Shown here in pieces: positions 33,106 through 40,086 of a stretch of 40,086 nucleotides of DNA (positions are counted from its first letter, which is position 1; every line of letters begins with the position of its first letter). Source of the DNA: Lachnospiraceae bacterium (GTDB taxonomy: Bacteria > Bacillota > Clostridia > Lachnospirales > Lachnospiraceae); assembly GCA_017448845.1 (NCBI GenBank), contig JAFSKT010000021.1, positions 1 to 40,086 of the forward strand, given 5' to 3'. Under the pieces are notes generated by a model. That model had not been told where the DNA came from. It worked only from the letters and a program-made list of their open reading frames with translations, and made no database searches. Both the position numbers and the translations under genes were made by a program.

Positions 33106-35127
33106 ATGTCATATTCGATCATAAGTATATTGGCATTAATACTTAATCTCATAATAAACCGTGAACCCCTTAAGAATATATGGGTCCGGTCCGGCGAAGG
33201 GAAAGATGGGCGGAGATACGTTAACCGCTACAGCTTTTTTCTTGCTGCAGCGAATTGTTATTTTATCACCGATATAGCATGGGGACTTCTGTATGATCAT
33301 CGTGATAATGACATTGCCCGTTCATTTTTATTCTTTGACTGTTTTCTGTATTTTCTGTTTATGTTCCTGACAGTGCTCACCTGGATACGTTATATTGTTG
33401 CCTATATAGACAAGCGGGGACGCAGGAGCAAGGTGATGATCTACGCCGGGTGGGCCATGTTTTCACTGGCTTTTATAAATCTGATGATCAATTTTTTCCA
33501 TCCCTTTGTTTTTTCATTCAATGCACAGCATGACTATGTTCCCGAACCGGGGAGACATATCGCATTTTTCATGCAGATCGTTCTGTATTTAGTAACTTCA
33601 ATATATATGCTTTATATTGCCCGTAAATCATTCGGTGTGGAGAAAGCACGGTATATTGCGGTTGGACTCACCTGTCTCGTGATGGAACTGTTTCTGATAA
33701 TACAGATACTTGATGCCAGATATCCCTCCTATGCCGCCGGACTTATGATCGGGATCTGTGTGATCCATTCCTTTGTTGAGGCGGGAGAGATGAAGGAAAA
33801 AGAGATCTATGACAACATTGCGACCAGTCTGGCGGAAGATTACGACGCAATGTATTACATCAATATAGAAACAGGGGAATTCAGGGAATTCTCAATAAGT
33901 AAAGAATACGCATCCATGGATGTTCCTGTAGAGGGAAGGGATTTTTATGCCGAAACCCGGGAAAATGTTGATAAATACGTCCATCCGGATGACAGGGAAT
34001 TTGCCCGGAGCCTGTATCAAAAAGAAACAATGCTGAAAACACTGGATGAAAAAAAGTCATATTCATATAAATACAGGCTTATGATAGACGGACAGCCCCG
34101 GTATTTCCAGTTCACGGTTATACGTGGTAATGATGACAGGAATTTTGTCCTGTGTGAAAAAGATATAGATGATGAGATCACCGCTGAAAACATACGGCTT
34201 GAAAATCAGAAGAAGCATGTCACATTCAGCCAGATCGCCGAAATCTTAGCAGGTAATTATGACGTAATATATTACGTTGATATTGAAGATTCAAGTTATA
34301 TAAGTTACGAATGCAGGAATATATACGGTAAACTTGATGTGCAGAAATCAGGGGATGATTTCTTTGCGGAATCCCTGAATGATATTACGCAGATCGTTCA
34401 TAAAAGTGACCGTGATCTTGTGCGCGGATTTATGGACAGGGATCATATGATCAGTACCTTAAAGGATCAGAAAAGCTGTAGTATCGATTACCGGGTTGTG
34501 GCATTCAATATAACACATTATGTCAGGATGACGGTCTGGAAGACCACGGATGAAACCCATTATATCATTGGCATCGAAAATATTGATGATGAGGTCAAAA
34601 GAGAAAAGCAGCACTTAAAAGCACTGAATACGGAGAAGGAACTTGCCAGACGTGATGAGCTTACGGGTGTGAAAAACAAGACGGCATATAAAGAACTGGA
34701 GAAATCGATACAGACAAATATCGACGGCGGAAGAAAGTACCAGCCCTTTGCTTTGGTTGTATGTGATGCCAATAACTTAAAACAGATAAATGATTCCAAA
34801 GGCCATGTTGCGGGCGACGAGTATATTAAAGAATCAGCTATGTTCCTTTGCGAGATCTTTGACCACAGTCCCGTGTTCAGAATGGGAGGGGATGAATTCG
34901 TGGTATTCCTGCGTGACAAAGACTATTCCAACAGGGCTGAACTGATGAACAGATTGCGGAGTCAGGTTAGTGAAAATCAGAGATCCGGCGAAGTACCGGT
35001 CTTAGCATCCGGTATGTCCGAATATGTTCCTGAGACTGACAGCGTTGTATCAGAGATATTTAACCGTGCGGACAGGGAGATGTATGAGAACAAGCAGGAA
35101 TTAAAGAAGGGACTCGCTGAAAGCTAA
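33106..35127 (+). CDS. Seven-helix membrane diguanylate cyclase with two PAS-like modules
   Basis: A 673-residue protein. Seven membrane helices span about residues 2-226. Two PAS-like modules follow (about 238-365 and 370-500), each beginning with an IATSLAEDYDAMYYI/IAEILAGNYDVIYYV motif and containing a VHPDDRE/VHKSDRD segment. The GGDEF domain closes it: ARRDELTGVKNKTAY and MGGDEFVVF at 594-598 with intact motif, so it should make c-di-GMP. The inhibitory I-site (RxxD five residues before the motif) is absent, which predicts no product inhibition. The modules are also found in the next gene, so the pair arose by duplication. Ligand unknown. Confidence 0.86.
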   Translation: MSYSIISILALILNLIINREPLKNIWVRSGEGKDGRRYVNRYSFFLAAANCYFITDIAWGLLYDHRDNDIARSFLFFDCFLYFLFMFLTVLTWIRYIVAYIDKRGRRSKVMIYAGWAMFSLAFINLMINFFHPFVFSFNAQHDYVPEPGRHIAFFMQIVLYLVTSIYMLYIARKSFGVEKARYIAVGLTCLVMELFLIIQILDARYPSYAAGLMIGICVIHSFVEAGEMKEKEIYDNIATSLAEDYDAMYYINIETGEFREFSISKEYASMDVPVEGRDFYAETRENVDKYVHPDDREFARSLYQKETMLKTLDEKKSYSYKYRLMIDGQPRYFQFTVIRGNDDRNFVLCEKDIDDEITAENIRLENQKKHVTFSQIAEILAGNYDVIYYVDIEDSSYISYECRNIYGKLDVQKSGDDFFAESLNDITQIVHKSDRDLVRGFMDRDHMISTLKDQKSCSIDYRVVAFNITHYVRMTVWKTTDETHYIIGIENIDDEVKREKQHLKALNTEKELARRDELTGVKNKTAYKELEKSIQTNIDGGRKYQPFALVVCDANNLKQINDSKGHVAGDEYIKESAMFLCEIFDHSPVFRMGGDEFVVFLRDKDYSNRAELMNRLRSQVSENQRSGEVPVLASGMSEYVPETDSVVSEIFNRADREMYENKQELKKGLAES

Positions 35128-35165
35128 GGTCTTTGCGAAACCGTTGAGGGTCAGAGAGGTATAGT

Positions 35166-36500
35166 ATGAATATTGAACAGACTGCGCTGAATCAGATTGC
35201 GACTTCGTTAGCTAAGCATTTTGACAGTTTGTATTATGTCGAGATCAAAACCGGGCATTATACGGAATTTCTGCCGACGCAGATGTTTACCGATCTTCAG
35301 ATCCCAAAGCAGGGAGAAGATTTTTTTGAACTGGCAAAAAGGAATATCAATAAGTCTGTTCACCCCAGTGACCTGGAGTTTGCCCTGCGCAGCAACGATA
35401 AAGATACTGTTCTGGAGAATCTTTCCCGAAACAACACCTATTCGGTGATCTACAGGCTTGTCACAAACGGCAGGATCGTCCATATCCGGCATATCTACAT
35501 CATGTGTGATGACAGGGAACATATCATGTTCTGTCTGGAAAATATCGAAGATGATTTTCGCGAAAAGGAAGAACATAACAAGAATCTTCAATCGGCTAAC
35601 CTGATGGCAAGGCGCGATGAACTTACGGGGATCAGGAATAAAAATGCTTTTATTGAGTTGTCCGGGAGCATGGATAAGAAAATCGGGTCCGGAGAGCAAG
35701 ACTATCCCTTCGGGATCGTCATGTGTGATGTGAATGATCTGAAACTGTTGAATGATACAAGGGGACACAGTTTTGGAGATGAGACGATCCAGAGAGCCAG
35801 CAGGATGATCTGTAATATCTATAAACGCAGTCCCGTTTTCAGGGTCGGCGGAGATGAGTTCGTTGTAGTATTGACAGGTGATGATTATCAGAACAGGGAA
35901 GATCTTATTGAAAAACTGAGGGAGGAAACCTTAGCTAACAAAAAGTCCCGTTCAGGGCCGACTGTTGCAAGCGGTATGTCGGTCTATGAATCTGATAAGG
36001 ACAGTGCGGTGGCGGATGTATTAAAGCGTGCCGACGATCTGATGTACGAGAATAAGAAGATACTCAAGTCGGGACATCTGATCGAAGAATACAGGGATAT
36101 GGACAAAATTGAAGAGATCATACCGGATGAAAGAAAGAGATTGCTGGATTCCCTGTTCGGCGCGTTATTTACCGTATCGGGCGGAGGATATGTATATTTG
36201 AATGATATGCGGTATGATTATTCGCGATGGTCTCTTTCCCTGATCGATGATTTTGGCCTTGAGTCAGAATACATGTATCATGCGGACAGAGTCTGGAAGG
36301 ATTATATCCATCCGGATGATCAGCAGGTATATAATGATGCGGTAGACGCCGCCCTGTGCGGAGATGCCGAATTGAAACAGATATTTTACCGTGCGCTGAA
36401 ACGGGACGGCACATATGCGCTTCTTACCACCAGGGCCTTTGTTCTAAGCGACAGCAACGGTGACCCGGAGTATTTCGGCGGTATCATCCTTCAGCAATGA
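35166..36500 (+). CDS. Soluble PAS-GGDEF-PAS protein
   Basis: A 444-residue protein without membrane helices. A PAS-like module (IATSLAKHFDSLYYVEIKTGHYTEF; VHPSDLE) matches those of the neighbour. A GGDEF domain follows with ARRDELTGIRNKNAF and VGGDEFVVVL (228-232 intact; no I-site). A second PAS domain closes the protein (SGGGYVYLNDMRYD, IHPDDQQVYNDAV, EYFGGIIL). The last part is unusual, since PAS normally precedes its output domain. The protein stops after GGIILQQ; in related proteins this strand is followed by a linker into another output domain, so the C-terminus could be truncated. It lies 38 bases after the preceding gene. Confidence 0.82.
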   Translation: MNIEQTALNQIATSLAKHFDSLYYVEIKTGHYTEFLPTQMFTDLQIPKQGEDFFELAKRNINKSVHPSDLEFALRSNDKDTVLENLSRNNTYSVIYRLVTNGRIVHIRHIYIMCDDREHIMFCLENIEDDFREKEEHNKNLQSANLMARRDELTGIRNKNAFIELSGSMDKKIGSGEQDYPFGIVMCDVNDLKLLNDTRGHSFGDETIQRASRMICNIYKRSPVFRVGGDEFVVVLTGDDYQNREDLIEKLREETLANKKSRSGPTVASGMSVYESDKDSAVADVLKRADDLMYENKKILKSGHLIEEYRDMDKIEEIIPDERKRLLDSLFGALFTVSGGGYVYLNDMRYDYSRWSLSLIDDFGLESEYMYHADRVWKDYIHPDDQQVYNDAVDAALCGDAELKQIFYRALKRDGTYALLTTRAFVLSDSNGDPEYFGGIILQQ

Positions 36501-36518
36501 GAAGGAAAAGGAGTTAAT

Positions 36519-36836
36519 ATGGCATCAAGCAAAGATTATTTGGAGTTTGTGTTGGAACAGCTCTCGGAGTTAGATGATATAAGCTACAGGGCGATGATGG
36601 GTGAGTACATCATTTATTTCCGCGGCAAGGTGGTTGGCGGAATATATGATGACCGGTTTCTGGTGAAAAACACAAAGTCAGCTGTAGAGCGTATGCCGGA
36701 TGCGGAACCGGAGCTGCCTTATGAGGGAGCAAAGGAAATGCTTCTGGTGGATGACATCGAGAATAAGGAGTTTTTGAAAGAGCTTCTGGAAGCGATGTAC
36801 GAAGAACTTCCGGCTCCGAAGAAGAAAGGAAAATAG
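36519..36836 (+). CDS. TfoX N-terminal domain protein
   Basis: A 105-residue protein with the TfoX/Sxy N-terminal fold: LEFVLEQLSELDDISYRAMMGEYIIYFRGKVVGGIYDDRFLVK. Only the N-terminal module is present; the C-terminal domain of competence activators is absent. Small proteins of this type are common in Clostridia and their function is unknown. It ends KKKGK and follows the GGDEF gene by 18 bases, with its own AAAGGAG ribosome site. Confidence 0.85.
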   Translation: MASSKDYLEFVLEQLSELDDISYRAMMGEYIIYFRGKVVGGIYDDRFLVKNTKSAVERMPDAEPELPYEGAKEMLLVDDIENKEFLKELLEAMYEELPAPKKKGK

Positions 36837-36853
36837 ACTCTACTTTCCGTAGG

Positions 36854-36882
36854 TTGTTAGGTGTCTGTTGCTGTACTATCAT
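36854..36882 (+). promoter_or_regulatory. Promoter of the HTH regulator gene
   Basis: TTGTTA (36854-36859), 17 bases, TATCAT (36877-36882) predicts a start near 36889, 28 bases before the ATG, with GGGAGG in between. Confidence 0.45.
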
Positions 36883-36916
36883 CTGCTTATGAAAAAACTG
36901 ATGGGAGGAATTTGAG

Positions 36917-37588
36917 ATGGATCAGTATATTACAGGCGCAGCGATCAAAGAATTGCGGGAACAGAGAAAGATGACACAGCTTCAGCTTGCTGAGCTGCTG
37001 CAGGTAAGCGATAAGGCAGTTTCCAAATGGGAGACGGGAAAGGGCTATCCGGATATTACACTTTTGGAACCCATAGCGGATGCTTTCAGAATATCAGTAC
37101 CGGAGCTGATATCCGGACATCAGATCAAAAATAAAAATGTATCCGCCAATATGATTAGGTCCGGGTTTTATGTGTGTCCGGTCTGCGGAAACGTGATCCA
37201 CAGCATGGGCGAAGCAGTCATTCACTGTCACGGGATCCAGCTTCTGCCTGCAGAGCCGGAGCCGGGAGATGAACAGCATATGGCTTTTGTGGAGCGTGTG
37301 GAGGATGAGTATTTCGTCAGGATCGATCATGAAATGACCAAGACTCATTATATTTCCTTCATAGCGGCGGTTTCATCGGACCGTTGCCAGATGGTGAAGC
37401 TGTATCCGGAAGGAGAGGCCGAGGCGAGATTTATGATCCGCGGAGTAAAGAAGATATATTTTTACTGTAACCGGGACGGTCTTTTCTGCCAGGATATAGT
37501 CAAAGGCATTGATGATAAAAACAAGGCATATGATGACAGCCGGGAGAGAAGGGAACTGGAGAAGACAGCAGATATGCTGTTTGGGTGA
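36917..37588 (+). CDS. XRE-family regulator fused to a degenerate desulfoferrodoxin-like domain
   Basis: A 223-residue protein. Residues 9-60 are an XRE helix-turn-helix (IKELREQRKMTQLQLAELLQVSDKAVSKWETGKGYP). A Cys-x2-Cys pair (Cys87, Cys90) follows, as in the rubredoxin-like part of desulfoferrodoxin, with IHCHG replacing the second Cys pair. Then comes a superoxide-reductase-like fold: His121, His138 and His144 in DHEMTKTHY, Cys184 in YCNRDGL. The usual fourth His (CNLHG) is Asp187 and the usual Lys next to the first His is Gln120. Iron-site ligands are thus mostly but not fully kept, which argues for a sensor rather than an enzyme. It follows its own promoter. Confidence 0.8.
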   Translation: MDQYITGAAIKELREQRKMTQLQLAELLQVSDKAVSKWETGKGYPDITLLEPIADAFRISVPELISGHQIKNKNVSANMIRSGFYVCPVCGNVIHSMGEAVIHCHGIQLLPAEPEPGDEQHMAFVERVEDEYFVRIDHEMTKTHYISFIAAVSSDRCQMVKLYPEGEAEARFMIRGVKKIYFYCNRDGLFCQDIVKGIDDKNKAYDDSRERRELEKTADMLFG

Positions 37589-37673
37589 GCATTTTATCAA
37601 TGTTTAAGATTGAGCCTGTAGTCGCATATCTCAGGGGAGAATGAAAGGGATAAGCAGAACAGGAGGTGGAAAA

Positions 37674-38207
37674 GTGATCGAACTCAGACCATTGGAGATA
37701 ACTGACAGGGATCAGTTCATAAAAGATAATCAGGAAGCTTTCAATTACGGTGCACTGGAAGAGTTCGGGATGTGTGACGATCACTTTGAAGAAGATGGTC
37801 AGATCATATCTCGCGAGACGATTGAAAGGTCGATAGATGGCGGCGAAGCGTATCGTATTATGTGCGATGGTAAGCCGGTGGGAGGCGTAGTTATCAAAGT
37901 TGACGGTGACAGGGGAAATCTGGATCTTCTTTTTGTTTCTCCGAAGGCACACAGTAAGGGAATCGGTTATGCTGCCTGGTGTGAGGTTGAGAAGCTTCAT
38001 CCGGAAGTGATGGTCTGGGAGACGGTTACGCCATACTTTGAAAAGAGAAATATCCATTTCTATGTGAACAGATGCGGATTTCATATCACGGAGTTTTATA
38101 ACAGTCATCATCCGGATCCGAATGATCCCGATGGGGAGATGGGTGAACCGGATAAGCAGTTCCAGGACGGCATGTTCAGGTTTGAAAAGATAATGAAAAG
38201 AGATTAA
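37674..38207 (+). CDS. GNAT family N-acetyltransferase
   Basis: A 177-residue protein from the GTG at 37674, which has a strong AGGAGGTGG just upstream; an in-frame ATG at 37641 with AGGGGAG is the alternative. IELRPLEITDRDQF opens the fold, GVVIKVDGDRGNLDLLFVSPKAHSKGIGYAAW is the acetyl-CoA binding part (the GxGxA-like SKGIGYA turn) and NRCGFHITEFYN is the usual C-terminal strand. Substrate unknown. It follows the HTH-desulfoferrodoxin regulator and could be under its control. Confidence 0.85.
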   Translation: MIELRPLEITDRDQFIKDNQEAFNYGALEEFGMCDDHFEEDGQIISRETIERSIDGGEAYRIMCDGKPVGGVVIKVDGDRGNLDLLFVSPKAHSKGIGYAAWCEVEKLHPEVMVWETVTPYFEKRNIHFYVNRCGFHITEFYNSHHPDPNDPDGEMGEPDKQFQDGMFRFEKIMKRD

Positions 38208-38247
38208 AATAAAGGCTGAAAATCTTTTAAATTATAGGAGGCGCAGT

Positions 38248-38637
38248 ATGAAGATAGCAGTAACTTATGAAAACGGAGAAGTGTTCCAGCACTTTGGCAG
38301 AACCCCTCAGTTTAAGGTTTATGAAATAGCCGATGGAAAGATCGTATCTTCCGAAGTGATCGATACAAATGGAACAGGACACGGTGCCTTGGCCGGATTC
38401 CTTGAAAATATGGGTGCGGAAGTGCTGATATGTGGAGGTATCGGCGGAGGAGCCCAGGTCGCCATGAGTGAAGCAGGAATACAGCTTTTTGCAGGTGCTG
38501 CGGGAAACGCAGATGAGGTGGTTAAAGAATACCTGGCAGGAACACTGCCGCAGATCGGAGAAGCGACCTGTGATCACCATGAACATGAGCATCATGACGG
38601 ACATGACTGTTCACATGGTGGAAAATGCCACGGGTAA
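38248..38637 (+). CDS. NifX/NifB-type dinitrogenase-cofactor-like protein with His-rich tail
   Basis: A 129-residue protein. Residues 1-110 have the small RNase H-like fold of the NifX/MTH1175 family (MKIAVTYENGEVFQHFGRTPQFKVYEI, GTGHGALAGFLENMGAEVLICGGIGGGAQVAM). The tail is rich in His, Asp and Cys (CDHHEHEHHDGHDCSHGGKCHG), which should bind a metal such as nickel, zinc or iron. There is no nitrogenase gene in the window; stand-alone members occur in many anaerobes. AGGAGG lies nine bases before the ATG, and the C-GCAxxG-C-C gene starts 17 bases after it. Confidence 0.85.
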   Translation: MKIAVTYENGEVFQHFGRTPQFKVYEIADGKIVSSEVIDTNGTGHGALAGFLENMGAEVLICGGIGGGAQVAMSEAGIQLFAGAAGNADEVVKEYLAGTLPQIGEATCDHHEHEHHDGHDCSHGGKCHG

Positions 38638-38654
38638 GCAGAAAGGAAAAATGC

Positions 38655-38996
38655 ATGGGATACGAGGAGATCGCAAGAGCAAATCACCGAAAGGGAAACA
38701 GCTGTTCAGTTAGCCTTTTTAAGGCATTTGCAGATAAGCTGGGTATGTCAGAGGATGAAGCCGGCCGGCTGGCTCCGCCCCCAAGATCTGAAGGAGGAAA
38801 ATGCGGAGGCTTTTTAGCCGGCAGAAAACTGCTGGAAATGATAAAGCCGGAAGCCGTGGAAGAATTCGAAAAGAGTTTCCTTGAGCAAAACGGTGATGAT
38901 AAATGTGCCAGCCTGATCATGAAAAGACGCCTGCAGGGTAAAAACTGCAATGACTTAGTAGGCGAGACGGCTAACATCATAGAATCATTACTATGA
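38655..38996 (+). CDS. C-GCAxxG-C-C family redox-type protein
   Basis: A 113-residue protein of the C_GCAxxG_C_C family, recognised by its cysteine pattern: NSCSVSLFKAF (first Cys), GGKCGGFLAG (second, the GCA-x2-G-type motif), DKCASLI (third) and GKNCNDLV (fourth). The four Cys are placed for a metal site or Fe-S cluster; the function is unknown. The ATG at 38655 has AAAGGAAAA upstream; a frame open from 38625 has no support. It lies directly after the NifX-like gene, and the two are probably co-transcribed. Confidence 0.8.
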   Translation: MGYEEIARANHRKGNSCSVSLFKAFADKLGMSEDEAGRLAPPPRSEGGKCGGFLAGRKLLEMIKPEAVEEFEKSFLEQNGDDKCASLIMKRRLQGKNCNDLVGETANIIESLL

Positions 38997-39099
38997 TCAT
39001 ACAGGTAATATTTATATCAGAAACATGACATACTGTTGTCCTGTTTGCTTTGGTAAGATAGTTAAACAAGGGATGAGATTAGATGGTTTTGGGGATTCT

Positions 39100-39846
39100 A
39101 TGGAGTATATCAGGGTGACTAAGGACAATTTGGAAAAGGAGCATATCTGCTGTGCCATATCCAACAATAAGGATGTACAGGTATCATCAAAGAAGGCATG
39201 GCTTGCTGACCGGTTTGATGAAGGACTTGTGTTCTTAAAGAGCGCAGAACGTGGAAAATGCTTTATTGAATATATTCCGGCTGAGAATGCGTGGAATCCT
39301 ATCATTGCGCCCGGTTATATGTACATAGACTGCCTGTGGGTTTCCGGTTCTTTCAAAGGACATGGATACTCAAGTGAGCTGCTTTCTGAATGCATCAGGG
39401 ACAGCAGGGAAAAGGGAAAGAAGGGGCTCTGTATTCTGGCGGCAGCAAAGAAGAAACCGTTCCTGGCTGATCCGAAGTTCTTAAAATACAAAGGTTTTGA
39501 GGTCTGTGATGAAGCGGATAACGGGATCCAGTTATGGTATCTGCCGTTTGAGCAGGATACTGAAGCGCCGTCTTTCAAAGAATGCGCAAAGCATCCGCAT
39601 ATTGAAGAGAAGGGATATGTGCTTTACTATACGAACAAGTGTCCGTTTAATGCGAAGTATGTGCCTGTTCTGGAAGAGACTGCCGGGAAAAATGGCATAT
39701 CCTTTAAGGCTGTGAAGATTGAGAGCAGAGAAACGGCTCAGAATGCGCCAACGCCGATCACCACATATGCTCTGTTCTGTGAAGGAGAGTATGTCACAAA
39801 CGAACAAATGAACGATAAGAAGTTCCTGAAGCTGGTGAACGGGTAA
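39100..39846 (+). CDS. GNAT acetyltransferase fused to a YoaP-type thioredoxin-like domain
   Basis: A 248-residue protein. The first 150 residues are a GNAT domain (YIDCLWVSGSFKGHGYSSELLSECI with the acetyl-CoA binding GHGYSS turn). From about residue 180 a second domain, the YoaP-like one, looks like a thioredoxin fold: YVLYYTNKCPFNAKYVPVLEETA, a single Cys in CPF, and PTPITTYALFCEGEYV with a likely cis-Pro. The start at 39100 suits a GGGGA ribosome site; an in-frame ATG at 39025 would add a CCPVC stretch and cannot be ruled out. The substrate is unknown. Confidence 0.78.
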   Translation: MEYIRVTKDNLEKEHICCAISNNKDVQVSSKKAWLADRFDEGLVFLKSAERGKCFIEYIPAENAWNPIIAPGYMYIDCLWVSGSFKGHGYSSELLSECIRDSREKGKKGLCILAAAKKKPFLADPKFLKYKGFEVCDEADNGIQLWYLPFEQDTEAPSFKECAKHPHIEEKGYVLYYTNKCPFNAKYVPVLEETAGKNGISFKAVKIESRETAQNAPTPITTYALFCEGEYVTNEQMNDKKFLKLVNG

Positions 39847-39908
39847 CTCTGCTTCGAAAAACACATAATATCTGACAGGAAATATAAGGCCGGAAGGCGT
39901 TAATTCGC

Positions 39909-39937
39909 TTGATATTTATAACAGCAAAGAGTATAAT
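39909..39937 (+). promoter_or_regulatory. Promoter facing the right window edge
   Basis: TTGATA (39909-39914), 17 bases, TATAAT (39932-39937). It predicts a transcript starting near 39944 and leaving the window. A hairpin GGGC-AGATC-GCCC (39951-39963) lies in the early transcript. A frame from the ATG at 39970 stays open for 39 codons to the edge but has no ribosome site. Confidence 0.5.
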
Positions 39938-39990
39938 TCTAATCATTTCAAGGGCAGATCGCCCAAAGCATGACAAAACATATCGTCCGT

Positions 39991-40086
39991 TCAGGGACAG
40001 TGCTCATGCTTGTTTATTCCACAATTAAAACATGCAGGGGCACAGAAAAATCTTTTTGTCCTCCTGCGCATATTAACATCCATGGA
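39991..40086 (-). CDS. Possible C-terminal end of a minus-strand Cys-rich gene, partial
   Basis: On the minus strand a frame enters from the window edge and stops at 39991. It reads 31 residues with a cysteine-rich end (FFCAPACFNCGIN then HEHCP). A weak hairpin (GGGC-GATCT-GCCC) follows the stop on that strand. Cys spacing and basic residues look protein-like, but the frame is short and the opposing promoter makes the call uncertain. I do not recognise a family. Confidence 0.25.
   Translation of the reverse strand, partial: SMDVNMRRRTKRFFCAPACFNCGINKHEHCP

Noticed and set aside
39970-40086. Plus-strand open frame of 39 codons reaching the window edge
   Set aside because: No ribosome site and no recognisable sequence; the opposite-strand frame looks slightly more protein-like.
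1-40086. tRNA, rRNA, CRISPR, transposase or phage genes
   Set aside because: None of the expected motifs or repeat arrays was found on reading both strands.

Overview
The window looks like chromosomal DNA of a low-to-mid GC Clostridia member, most likely Lachnospiraceae. The evidence is strong AGGAGG ribosome sites, frequent TTG starts, the ireB-ruvX-DUF1292 gene order, a VTC-domain/DUF4956 pair and tandem GGDEF proteins. No rRNA, tRNA, CRISPR array, insertion sequence or phage gene was seen.

Region 1 (1-1.9 kb): the N-terminal part of an AraC-type regulator on the minus strand, whose promoter predicts a leaderless mRNA, and a DHH-type phosphoesterase. Region 2 (2.0-18.2 kb): a sugar catabolic regulon. 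It holds fucI, fucU, gatZ, gatY, an FGGY kinase, a gatD-like dehydrogenase, an aldo/keto reductase, a LacI regulator and a CUT2 (ribose-type) ABC importer with two permeases, one double ATPase and one lipoprotein. Three copies of a GCGAAACGTTT palindrome lie at the fucI, fucU and transporter promoters, so the LacI protein probably controls all three units. The enzyme set is odd. It opens like L-fucose catabolism but has no fuculose-phosphate aldolase and ends with tagatose-bisphosphate aldolase. A route from L-galactose through L-tagatose-1-P, galactitol-1-P and D-tagatose-6-P would use every enzyme; this is inference. The ATPase gene carries an in-frame TAG at codon 70, so import may be broken in this strain. 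An unrelated zinc-ribbon/SHOCT gene is inserted on the opposite strand between fucI and fucU.

Region 3 (18.2-23.1 kb): a Pro/Gln-rich tail-anchored protein, murA, an HD-GYP phosphodiesterase candidate on the minus strand and, divergent from it, a VTC polyphosphate-polymerase-like protein (a second predicted leaderless gene) with its DUF4956 membrane partner. Region 4 (23.2-28.5 kb): a conserved housekeeping run, ireB-ruvX-DUF1292-rnj-ylbF-mltG-like-trmR-trhP, close to the Bacillus yrzL-yrrK-yrzB-yrrL-yrrM-yrrN/O order but with RNase J and YlbF inserted and a very short MltG-like protein. Region 5 (28.5-32.4 kb): four glycosyltransferases. Region 6 (32.4-36.5 kb): tcdA and two related PAS-GGDEF proteins. 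Region 7 (36.5-40.1 kb): small stress and metal genes: a TfoX-N protein, a regulator fused to a degenerate superoxide-reductase domain, a GNAT enzyme, a NifX-like protein with a His-rich tail, a C-GCAxxG-C-C protein and a GNAT-YoaP protein.

Functions are assigned from recognised motifs and remembered family sequences; no database search was run.
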